Assembly: GCF_000463015.1 (NCBI RefSeq)
Contig: NC_022247.1
Coordinates: 1,860,001 to 1,924,000 of the forward strand
DNA: 64,000 nt
Reading direction: 5' to 3'
Source of the DNA: Variovorax paradoxus B4
Lineage (GTDB): Bacteria > Pseudomonadota > Gammaproteobacteria > Burkholderiales > Burkholderiaceae_C
Position numbers and translations under genes: made by a program. Numbering within the stretch: position 1 is the first letter of the stretch; each line of letters begins with the position of its first letter. The notes under the pieces are model-generated. The model did not search any database and had not been told where the DNA came from. It saw only the letters and a program-made list of their open reading frames with translations. Positions 1-6,858 of this stretch are shown piece by piece.

Positions 1-1292
1 CCGCGGGGGCATTTCCTGCGAACTGGTACATGTGGGTCAAGAACAACGGCGCCGGAGCTCTCACCATCACGCCCACAACGTCGACGATCGATGGCGCAGC
101 GACCCTGGTGCTGGCAACTGGACAATGGGCCTTGATCGTCTCCGATGGCACCAACTACCAGACGGCCGCATATGTGCCGAGCGGTGGCGGAGGGCTGACA
201 GTTTTCACCGAGTCGCTCGAGACTGCCTCACCAAACTCCAGTATCAACGCAGCTCGACTGCTGGTCTCCGCGGCGGGCGCGACGACCGACACCGACTTTG
301 TCTTGCAGCCGAAGGGCGTCGGCGCTCTTCTCGCCCAGTTGCCTACGGCGTCTTCTGTGGGGGGCAACAAGCGCGGAGCCAATGCGGTGGACTGGCAAAC
401 CGTGCGGTCAGCAGCAGCACAGGTGGCATCGGGCACGAGATCCGTCATCTCCGGAGGCGCCAACAACACCAATGCCGGCATCAGCGCCGTGATCTCTGGG
501 GGCATTGGCAACACCATCAGCAGCGGCACGGCAACGACGGTGGGTGGCGGCTCTGGAAACACCGTGAGTGGCAATCAAAACACCGTCTCTGGTGGGGCCT
601 CGAACAATGCAAGCGGCGGTAGTTCGTGCGTTGGTGGAGGCGAGGGAAATATCACCTCCGTCGGGGACTACACGACCATTGGCGGCGGCGATCGGAATCA
701 GGCGTCGAACTACAACGCCACGGTAGGTGGCGGGACGCAGAATATCGCAAGCGGCGATTCGTCAACCGTGCCTGGTGGCGCGTTCAGTCAAGCCGTGGGG
801 GCTGCGTCGACGGCAATGGGGGCCTATGCTCTGGCCCGTACCAGGGGGGCGGTTGCCAGCGCCAGCGGAAACTTTTCAACCGTTGGGGATGCGCAAACCG
901 AGCGGCTGGTGCAACGCGCGCTCACGACTGGCGCGACCACAACGGCCCTCTCTGCGGACGGTTCCACGCCAGGGGCCAATACCTGTGCGGTGCTGCCGAA
1001 CAATTCCATGTTCGCGTTCACGATCATGGTGTCGGCCAAAGTCACAACCTTTGGCGACCGCGCAGCGTACCAAATCACTGGGGCAATCTCGCGCGGAGCC
1101 AATGCAGCCTCCACTCAGATTGACGGCACTACGACGGTGACAACGCTCGCAGCCATCGGGGGTGCCAGCGCGTGGGTGGTGACTGTGACGGCCAACACGA
1201 CGCTGGGATCGCTGCAGGTCAACGTGACAGGTGCCGCGGCGACCAACATCAAGTGGGTGGCAACCATCAGCCTTACCGAAGTCGTTGGCTAA
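1..1292 (+). CDS. phage tail fibre protein with YadA-like head repeats (5' end missing)
   Basis: The reading frame is open from base 3, so the gene starts upstream of the window. From about base 430 to 840 the protein is built of roughly 14-residue repeats of the type N-T-V-S-G-G and N-x-A-S-G-x-S, which match the left-handed beta-roll of trimeric autotransporter heads (Hep/Hag repeats). Such repeats also occur in phage tail fibres. The C-terminal 130 residues are Thr/Ala-rich with no recognised motif. A hairpin terminator follows, and holin and endolysin come next, which fits a tail-fibre gene at the end of the late operon. It could be another receptor-binding or decoration protein; the repeat class is clear, the exact role is inferred. 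Confidence 0.7.
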   Translation, partial: AGAFPANWYMWVKNNGAGALTITPTTSTIDGAATLVLATGQWALIVSDGTNYQTAAYVPSGGGGLTVFTESLETASPNSSINAARLLVSAAGATTDTDFVLQPKGVGALLAQLPTASSVGGNKRGANAVDWQTVRSAAAQVASGTRSVISGGANNTNAGISAVISGGIGNTISSGTATTVGGGSGNTVSGNQNTVSGGASNNASGGSSCVGGGEGNITSVGDYTTIGGGDRNQASNYNATVGGGTQNIASGDSSTVPGGAFSQAVGAASTAMGAYALARTRGAVASASGNFSTVGDAQTERLVQRALTTGATTTALSADGSTPGANTCAVLPNNSMFAFTIMVSAKVTTFGDRAAYQITGAISRGANAASTQIDGTTTVTTLAAIGGASAWVVTVTANTTLGSLQVNVTGAAATNIKWVATISLTEVVG

Positions 1293-1312
1293 AGCATTTC
1301 GCATCTCACCAC

Positions 1313-1334
1313 AGCCCGCTTCGGCGGGCTTTTT
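1313..1334 (+). terminator. rho-independent terminator after the tail-fibre gene
   Basis: A perfect 7-bp stem (AGCCCGC at 1313-1319 with GCGGGCT at 1324-1330) with a stable TTCG loop is followed by a short T run. It lies 20 bases after the tail-fibre stop and 22 bases before the holin start, so it probably separates structural and lysis transcription or attenuates between them. Confidence 0.8.
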
Positions 1335-1355
1335 ATCGCCTGAAAGGCTCACACG

Positions 1356-1628
1356 ATGAAGAACGAAGCAGTCGAAGCCGCCACGGCAGCGGTGGCATCG
1401 AAGTCCACCTACGCCGGCGCCGGCTCGATGATTGTTGGTTGGATGCTCTCCAACGAGTTCGTCGTGCTGCTGGGCATGGTCGTTGGTGTCGCGGGCCTTC
1501 TGATCAACTGGTACTACAAGGCCAAGGCTGATCGAAGGTCGGAGCAGCTGTATGCGCTGCGCGTCGAGCGCATCAAGGGCAGTCAGCGCGGCGACTCCGA
1601 TCTTGCAGAGTTGGGAGTCGACGAATGA
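1356..1628 (+). CDS. phage holin
   Basis: This 90-residue protein has a polar N-terminus, one or two closely spaced hydrophobic segments between about residues 22 and 52, and a charged C-terminal tail rich in Lys, Arg and Glu. That is the usual shape of a small holin that opens the inner membrane for lysis. Its stop codon overlaps the start of the endolysin gene, so the two are translationally coupled. The family was not identified exactly; the call rests on topology, size and position immediately before a lysozyme. Confidence 0.75.
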   Translation: MKNEAVEAATAAVASKSTYAGAGSMIVGWMLSNEFVVLLGMVVGVAGLLINWYYKAKADRRSEQLYALRVERIKGSQRGDSDLAELGVDE

Positions 1629-2161
1629 ACGCAGCCCTTCGCAATCGCTTGATCGCTGCAGGTGCCGGCGGCACCTTGGCAATTGCTGCTGTACTGCAGG
1701 CTTGGTACGAGGGCGAAGGCCCAACCGTGCGGCAGCCGAGCGGCGCGGTGCTCTCGGTGCCCTACAAGGACCCGGTCGGCATCTGGACGGTGTGCCGCGG
1801 CGTGACCGGTCCCGAAGTGGTCCCGGCGAAACGCTACACCGCGGCCGAGTGCCGTGCGCTCGAGGCGAAGCACTTGGACATTGCCGAAGCCCATGCTCGC
1901 CGCTACATCACGACCTACGACGAGTTGAACAAGTGGCAGCAGGCCGCGCTGATCGATTGGTTCTACAACCTGGGCGCCAATTCCTCGACGCTCAATTCGA
2001 CGCTGCGCGCGAAGTTCAACGCCGGCGAAATCGAGGGCGGCTGCGATGAGCTTTCGCGCTGGGTGAAAGGCCGCGTGAAAGGCCAACTCGTGACGCTGAA
2101 CGGTTTGGTCGACCGCCGCGGCACCGGTGAAGAACTGTGCCTGCACTGGGGCTCGAGGTGA
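1625..2161 (+). CDS. phage endolysin, GH24 lysozyme of SAR type
   Basis: The 178-residue protein is a T4/P21-like muramidase that cleaves peptidoglycan. Residues 10-26 form a weak, Ala/Gly-rich hydrophobic segment, as in signal-anchor-release endolysins, so the enzyme may reach the periplasm through Sec and be activated on leaving the membrane. Candidate catalytic residues are Glu29 (W-Y-E-G), Asp49 and Thr55 in K-D-P-V-G-I-W-T. The Glu-Asp spacing is longer than in P21 lysozyme because of an inserted stretch at residues 33-46. It overlaps the holin gene by 4 bases (ATGA). Confidence 0.88.
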   Translation: MNAALRNRLIAAGAGGTLAIAAVLQAWYEGEGPTVRQPSGAVLSVPYKDPVGIWTVCRGVTGPEVVPAKRYTAAECRALEAKHLDIAEAHARRYITTYDELNKWQQAALIDWFYNLGANSSTLNSTLRAKFNAGEIEGGCDELSRWVKGRVKGQLVTLNGLVDRRGTGEELCLHWGSR

Positions 2162-2230
2162 GGTGCATCGCACGCGGCAGGGAGGGGCACCGCTCGGTGG
2201 ATTGCCAGCGGCAAATCTGGAGGTTCCGCA

Positions 2231-2688
2231 GTGCTACCTGACCTTAAAACCCCGCTGCTCTGGCTGCTCAGTGTAGGGCTGATAGCTGCACTCGGTGTTG
2301 CCGGCATTGAGCGCACGCCGCGCTGGCCGACTTGCAGCGCACCGTCGCGCTCGTCGCGGCTCACGCCCAAGCCCAACAGGAGAATGTGGATGCCTACGAA
2401 AAGAAGCTGGCCGTGCTCGATGGCCGCCGCCGCGCTGCTGCTGGCGATGCTGAGCGGTTGCGCAAGCAGTTCGCCGACTACGCCGCCCGTGATCGGGGCG
2501 AAGCCGCAAGCGACCCCGCTGCCTGCCAGCGTGTCTCAGATCGATCCGCGGTCCTCGGAAGCCTGGCTGCGCGAGGTGCAGAGCTACTTCGAAGCGGTCG
2601 ATTCATCGTTGAGCAGCGAGACGCGGAAGTAGAGCTACTACTCTCCACGATCAGCAACGACCGCAAGCTGTCTGCGCCCCGACCATAG
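2231..2688 (+). pseudogene. i-spanin (Rz) gene with a frameshift
   Basis: The region encodes an inner-membrane spanin in two frames. From a GTG at 2231 one frame gives an N-terminal anchor (residues 9-25 hydrophobic). A second frame, open from 2311 to the stop at 2686, gives the long charged coiled-coil typical of Rz, with Q-A-Q-Q-E-N-V-D-A-Y-E-K-K-L and a C-terminal R-D-A-E-V segment. Joining them needs a -1 (or +2) shift near 2305-2320, and no classical slippery heptamer is visible there. It is either a disabled gene or a base-calling error. A Rz1-type lipoprotein is nested inside, as in most Rz/Rz1 pairs. Confidence 0.6.
2390..2632 (+). CDS. o-spanin lipoprotein (Rz1-like)
   Basis: This 80-residue protein has a lipoprotein signal: Lys/Arg near the start, a hydrophobic Ala/Leu stretch, and lipobox L-S-G-C with the acylated Cys at about residue 24. 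The mature part is Pro/Ser/Thr-rich, as in Rz1 proteins, which meet Rz across the periplasm to fuse the membranes at the end of lysis. The start ATG at 2390 has AGGAG at 2378-2382 at good spacing; ATG 2384 is too close to it. The gene lies inside the Rz coiled-coil sequence in another frame. Confidence 0.75.
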   Translation: MPTKRSWPCSMAAAALLLAMLSGCASSSPTTPPVIGAKPQATPLPASVSQIDPRSSEAWLREVQSYFEAVDSSLSSETRK

Positions 2689-3305
2689 GCTGCACGATGC
2701 CAATGGGTTGAGTCGGCCGCCTCACGTTCAGATGATGAACCACAAGGCGAGGAACACAAGCAAATACGAAGACACCAAGAGCTGAGCGAATTGTTTGGCC
2801 ATGTGCGTTCTCCAGTGAGGTGGTCAACCGGTGCCGCTTGTTTGCCCATCTTGGAACAAGGCGTTTCGCCGTGAAGTCACTGTAGAAATTGCGCCGCACG
2901 CGCGCATGAGCGGTACGCACCTTCTCCAGGGGGACAAATGCCCTTGCTCACTACAATCGCCCACGACAAAACGTCTCCCGGAAGCATGTGGATTGCAGCC
3001 TGCGTGCCCGAATTCGAGACTGGTTGAGTTCTCAAACAACAAAGCCTCCAGGCTTTGGGCACTGCAGGCTTTGAGGGTCTTCTCGGCGGGCTTGGATCGT
3101 TCGGCCAGCACCGCGCTGTCGTGCGTCGCGGTCGAGAAAACATTACCGATCCTGTTGGGGCTCGGTGGTCTGATCTTCGTCCAACTCTGGGAGCCGAAAA
3201 GCGTGGTGGGGTAGCCTTGAGCAGCATTGATCGAGAAAAAATGCTGCTACAAATGCAACAAATCAGAAGACGGTCCCAGCACCGAATCCGAAAGGTGAAG
3301 AAGCC
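2633..3305. other. prophage border region, mostly without recognisable genes
   Basis: Apart from the end of the Rz frame and a 24-codon candidate at 2728-2802, I see no protein-like reading frame here. Base composition is less GC-biased than in flanking genes. A run of partial direct and inverted repeats (AGCCTCCAGGCTTTG and TGCAGGCTTTGAG at about 3045-3075) may be a decayed terminator. No tRNA gene or integrase that would mark an attachment site was found. Confidence 0.4.
2728..2802 (-). CDS. candidate 24-residue membrane peptide
   Basis: On the minus strand, ATG at 2802 follows a good ribosome-binding site (TGGAGAA, 7 bases of spacing to the start). The peptide begins M-A-K-Q-F-A-Q-L-L and is then almost entirely hydrophobic (Val, Leu, Phe, Trp, Ile) up to the stop, with no charged residue after Lys3. 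It is the right length for one membrane span. I do not recognise a family, and so short a frame can arise by chance; the strong ribosome-binding site and composition are the only support. Confidence 0.35.
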   Translation of the reverse strand: MAKQFAQLLVSSYLLVFLALWFII

Positions 3306-3545
3306 CTAGCTTTCGTCATTGCTCGGAAGTTGGAACTTGAGCGTGGCGAGTGCAATCTGGGCTGTCTCGCGCGGCGCCCGGTCACCACCCAGCGGGAAAA
3401 GCGCTAAAAAAAGGTCTTCCAACCATTCGCGATCGACCAAGCCGTCGCAGCGATCGTGCAACTCGCTGATGAACTCGTGACGCCACGCTTCGGCAGGAGA
3501 CAACGTCATCCCGTCGATCACGATCGGCTTGCCGGGTTTCCACAT
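3306..3545 (-). CDS. hypothetical protein
   Basis: This is a 79-residue acidic, soluble protein beginning M-W-K-P-G-K-P-I-V-I-D-G. The middle is rich in Asp, Glu, Trp and Leu (E-W-L-E-D-L-F-L-A-L-F) and codon use looks coding, with few rare codons. No family was recognised. A longer frame starts at 3581, but ATG 3545 gives the more protein-like N-terminus; the ribosome-binding site is weak. It may be a phage or border-region gene. Confidence 0.5.
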   Translation of the reverse strand: MWKPGKPIVIDGMTLSPAEAWRHEFISELHDRCDGLVDREWLEDLFLALFPLGGDRAPRETAQIALATLKFQLPSNDES

Positions 3546-3654
3546 GTGAGAAATGCTACCGCAGCGCTGGAGCGGTATCAATCGGCAGAGGAGCCATCCG
3601 CACAGCGACTGTTCACGTTGGCATTGCCGAGGCGCAACTGAATCTGCCGTCCGT

Positions 3655-4245
3655 GCAGTCAGGGCACTGAAGCAGCCAAGGTCACATCAATCGCAACCCT
3701 CGTGCGAATCGCATCGAGGGCTTCGCGAGCCTGGGCGCGTCGCCCATTTTGGCAATCTCGGCGAGGCCCTCGTCGGTGATGCCCTCCACCCTGGTGGGCA
3801 GCTACCGCAGCTATTCCTCGAGCGACTTGCCAAGGCAAGCAGGGTGGGGGAGGTGTGGCATCCCCATGGGCAGGAACCTGTGCTTGGTATCAGGTTCGGA
3901 GACTTCCGTCCTCAAAGTCCGCTCGTCCGTTCAGCCGTTTGAGGAAGGTATCTTCCCGCTGAAATTGGAGACTTGGCGCAGCGCGGACAGCGTCACCGGA
4001 CCTGTATGGATGTACAGGTGGCTATGCGGATCACGGGTTAGCGTCAAACTAAGTTGTGGATCACAAGGCCGCTTGCCATGGATAGCTAACCGCTTCAGCT
4101 ACGCGGCTACTTTCCACACGCGACATCGTTCCTCATGGACCACGAAACGCTTCTTGTCCACCGCTCGCACTGGGGCGAGGAGCCCGAACCCGCGCGCCAC
4201 GACTTGTCGCGCCTCACGACTGAGTGTGAACGGCGGTCTATGATG
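3655..4245 (-). pseudogene. decayed coding remnants, function unknown
   Basis: No intact gene is present, but the minus strand reads as broken protein-like pieces. From about 4240 to 4105 a frame ends in R-C-R-V-W-K-V-A-A then TAG. The same frame resumes to a stop near 3942 and contains D-P-H-S-H-L-Y-I-H-T-G-P. From about 3800 to 3735 another piece reads V-E-G-I-T-D-E-G-L-A-E-I-A-K-M-G, and after a frame change continues as A-R-E-A-L-D-A-I-R-T-R-V to a stop near 3658. In-frame stops lie just upstream of that third piece. It looks like one or two inactivated genes at the prophage edge. I do not recognise the family. Confidence 0.35.
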
Positions 4246-4352
4246 AGCTCAGATTCGATCGGCTTCAGCCCAGAGTACGGCTGGAACAGGAGCGCGTGGG
4301 GTTTGGCTGGTTGAGCGCGCAGCTGCGCAGTGGTTTGCGATGAGACCGATAA

Positions 4353-4370
4353 AGGACTATATTCGGTCCT
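4353..4370 (+). promoter_or_regulatory. probable antitoxin operator
   Basis: An inverted repeat, AGGAC at 4353-4357 and GTCCT at 4366-4370, flanks an AT-rich spacer (TATATTCG) 21 bases before the antitoxin start. The spacer resembles a -10 region. Phd/YefM antitoxins normally repress their own promoter through such palindromes, so autoregulation is likely but inferred. Confidence 0.5.
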
Positions 4371-4391
4371 ATTCGATTCAGGAGCAGGGTC

Positions 4392-4667
4392 ATGCGCTAC
4401 TCATCCCAAGTCAAGCCCATCAGCTACCTCAAGGCCAATGCTGCGGAGGTGCTGACGCACCTCGCTGAACAGCGGGAGCCCTTGGTCATCACGCAGAATG
4501 GCGAGGCCAAGGCCGTGCTACAGGACGTCGCGTCCTATGAAGAAACGCAGGAGACGCTGGCCCTGCTCAAGATCCTAGCGCTCGGCCAGCAGGATGTTGA
4601 GGGTGGTCGACTCAAGCCGGTGGCTGATGTGGTGGCCCGCCTGCGCGCGAAACGTCCGACGGCGTGA
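4392..4667 (+). CDS. type II antitoxin, Phd/YefM family
   Basis: This 91-residue protein has the Phd/YefM N-terminal DNA-binding fold, with the typical S-Y-L-K-A-N-A-A-E-V segment at residues 11-20 and a P-L-V-I-T-Q-N-G-E-A-K-A-V motif near residues 30-43. The C-terminal half would wrap and neutralise the toxin. CAGGAG lies 7 bases before ATG. It overlaps the downstream toxin by one base (TGATG), the usual antitoxin-toxin arrangement. Confidence 0.9.
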   Translation: MRYSSQVKPISYLKANAAEVLTHLAEQREPLVITQNGEAKAVLQDVASYEETQETLALLKILALGQQDVEGGRLKPVADVVARLRAKRPTA

Positions 4668-5008
4668 TGGTCGGTAGACCGAGCCGCTACGAGGTTCTGC
4701 TCACCGAGGGCGCAGAGCAGGACTTGGAGTCCATCCACGACTACATCTCCGAGTTCGACTGTGTGGCCAACGCCAACCACGTTCTTGACCGGTTGATGGA
4801 GGTGGTGGAGGGGCTTGCCCATTTCCCTGAGCGTGGCAGCTACCCGAAGGAGCTTGTGGCGCTGGGCATCAAGGAATATCGCCAGACAGCGTTCAAACCC
4901 TACCGGGTGATCTATCGCGTCGTGGGCAGCCAGGTCGTGATTTACCTGATCGTCGATGGCCGCCGAGATATGCAATCCGTGTTGGCTCGTCGGCTTCTGG
5001 GCGCTTGA
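4667..5008 (+). CDS. type II toxin, RelE/ParE family
   Basis: This 113-residue basic protein has the RelE/ParE plan: Y-E-V-L-L-T-E-G-A-E-Q-D-L-E near the N-terminus, a central helical part, and the C-terminal strand R-V-I-Y-R-V with I-V-D-G-R-R-D. ParE members poison gyrase and RelE members cleave mRNA; which applies cannot be told here. ATG at 4667 shares one base with the antitoxin stop; GTG at 4664 is an alternative. The pair probably stabilises the nearby prophage or border segment. Confidence 0.88.
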   Translation: MVGRPSRYEVLLTEGAEQDLESIHDYISEFDCVANANHVLDRLMEVVEGLAHFPERGSYPKELVALGIKEYRQTAFKPYRVIYRVVGSQVVIYLIVDGRRDMQSVLARRLLGA

Positions 5009-5087
5009 CCCGCAGCATCCCGCACGAGTGCTCATGAGCTCGGGAGGCCAGTCGGCACCTGGTCAACCGTCCGCCACCATCCATCCC

Positions 5088-5121
5088 AAAAAGCCAACCT
5101 TCGACGGGTTGGCTTTTTTTT
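5088..5121 (+). terminator. bidirectional-looking rho-independent terminator
   Basis: The stem GCCAACC (5093-5099) pairs with GGTTGGC (5107-5113), followed by eight T residues and preceded by five A residues, so it could work on both strands. It closes the toxin-antitoxin operon and insulates the chromosomal genes that follow. Confidence 0.88.
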
Positions 5122-5222
5122 GCCCGGGCGCGGGGCTATAGTCGGCGGGGACTGTCACACCCTGGCCGCGACTTCCCCTTGGCAAAGGGGTGCTGCTGCC
5201 CGCCTCGATTCCAAAGGACGCC

Positions 5223-6818
5223 GTGCCCGATTCACTGACTTCGACGCTCACGAGCTACTACGACGCGGTGCCCTACGAGTCGCACCCGTTCCCGCAAACC
5301 GCCGTCGAGCACCTGGAGGCCATTGCCTTTCTGTTCGGCCTCGAGGCACCGGCTCCGTCCCGGGCACGGGTGCTGGAGCTCGGCTGCGCGGCCGGCGGCA
5401 ACCTGATTCCGTTTGCGGCGCGCCACCCCGAAGCAAGCGCCCTGGGCCTCGATCTGTCGACGGTGCAGGTCGCGCAGGGCTGCGAGACCATCGCGCGCGC
5501 CGGGCTGCCGAATGTGGAGCTGCGGGCGTTCAACCTGGCGGAGGTCGATGCATCGTTCGGCCAGTTCGACTACATCGTCTGCCACGGGGTCTACAGCTGG
5601 GTGCCCGGACCGGTGCAGGACGCGATCCTGCGCGTGTGCTCGGAGAATCTTGCCCCCGATGGCGTCGCCTATGTCAGCTACAACGTGTATCCGGGCTGGA
5701 AGGCGAGGGAGATCGTGCGCGATGCGATGATCCTGCGCGGCGGCCCGCGCGACACGCCGGAGGAAAAGCTGTCCTACGCGCGCGGCATGCTCGAATTTCT
5801 CGAGCAGTCGGCCCGTCCCGACAGCGTGCTCGGAAAAACGCTCGAGGAAACGATGCCGATCGTGCGCGGTGCCAACGGCTCTTACCTGCTGCACGAGTTC
5901 CTCGAGCCTTGCAACGCGCCTTGCTATTTCAAGGAGTTCGTGGCGCGCGCCGAGGCGAATGGGCTGTGCTATCTGGCAGAGGCGGAACCGTCGACCATGT
6001 TCGTCCAGAACTACGGCGAGAAGGTTCGCGAGCCGCTGCTGCGCGAATGCGGCGGCAGCCAGATCCTGATGGAGCAGTATCTCGACTTCCTGGTCAATCG
6101 CACATTCCGCCAGACGCTGCTGGTGAAGCAGGGCCGCGGCAGGGAGATCCGCTATCGGCTCGACCAGGCCCGCATCCGCGGCTTTGAATTTGCAGGCGTG
6201 TTCACCGTTGCGGACGGCAGTGCGTTGACGCTCGACGCGCGCGAGCAGCCGTGCAGTGCGCTGCGCAACCTGACGGTGACGTTGCGACTGCCGGTGCACA
6301 AGGCCTTGGCGCAGGTGCTCGATGCGCACTATCCGGCCAGCGTGTCGTTCGAGGCACTGATGGCCGCGGTTCTTGCGCTGCTGGGCGAGCCGCGTTCGTC
6401 GGCCGAGCCGCTCGTGCTGTCGATGCTCGAAGAACTGGTGATCCTCGGTGCCGTGCGCGTCCGGCGCGCGCCGGTGCACGCCGCCGCGGAGGTCTCTGCC
6501 TTGCCGCGGGCCCTGCCATCGGTGCGCAGTGCGCCCGGCCTGGCGCTGTCGGCCGGAAGCTCCGCGAACGTCTGCAACCAGTGGCACGAGTCCGTGGGGC
6601 TTTCCGCGCTGGAGCGCTGCCTGTTGCCGCTGCTCGACGGCGCGCATTCGCACGGCATGCTGGCCGACCACCTTGCGGACGAAGTGGGCGCCGGCCGCCT
6701 GCGCTTCATCCAGAACGACAAGCCGCTGACCGATCCATCGGTCTTGAAGGAATTCGCACGGCAGCAGGTGGTGCTTGGCCTGACGGCCTTGCGGCGCAAG
6801 GCGCTGCTCGTCGCGTGA
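5223..6818 (+). CDS. class I SAM-dependent methyltransferase with regulatory domain
   Basis: The protein (531 residues) starts with D-A-V-P-Y-E-S-H-P-F-P-Q-T, a conserved opening of this family. It has SAM-binding motif I V-L-E-L-G-C-A-A-G-G-N at residues 50-60, acidic motif L-G-L-D-L-S, then the MethyTransf_Reg region (roughly 220-310) and a C-terminal part like other predicted large methyltransferases. The substrate is unknown. GTG at 5223 is preferred because AAAGGA precedes it; GTG at 5190 would add 11 residues. It is followed 40 bases later by gamma-glutamyltransferase, with no evident functional link. Confidence 0.85.
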   Translation: MPDSLTSTLTSYYDAVPYESHPFPQTAVEHLEAIAFLFGLEAPAPSRARVLELGCAAGGNLIPFAARHPEASALGLDLSTVQVAQGCETIARAGLPNVELRAFNLAEVDASFGQFDYIVCHGVYSWVPGPVQDAILRVCSENLAPDGVAYVSYNVYPGWKAREIVRDAMILRGGPRDTPEEKLSYARGMLEFLEQSARPDSVLGKTLEETMPIVRGANGSYLLHEFLEPCNAPCYFKEFVARAEANGLCYLAEAEPSTMFVQNYGEKVREPLLRECGGSQILMEQYLDFLVNRTFRQTLLVKQGRGREIRYRLDQARIRGFEFAGVFTVADGSALTLDAREQPCSALRNLTVTLRLPVHKALAQVLDAHYPASVSFEALMAAVLALLGEPRSSAEPLVLSMLEELVILGAVRVRRAPVHAAAEVSALPRALPSVRSAPGLALSAGSSANVCNQWHESVGLSALERCLLPLLDGAHSHGMLADHLADEVGAGRLRFIQNDKPLTDPSVLKEFARQQVVLGLTALRRKALLVA

Positions 6819-6858
6819 CTGTTACCGTCCCCATCGAACCCAAAGAGGAAATCCACCG

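Noticed and set aside
4000..4019. Inverted repeat ACCTGTA/TACAGGT as a terminator
   Set aside because: No T run follows and it lies within the decayed minus-strand reading frame; it is more likely chance or an old protein-binding site.
2690..5120. tRNA gene or attachment site at the prophage end
   Set aside because: No cloverleaf with a T-loop GGTTCGA-type motif and acceptor stem was found, and no integrase is in the window.
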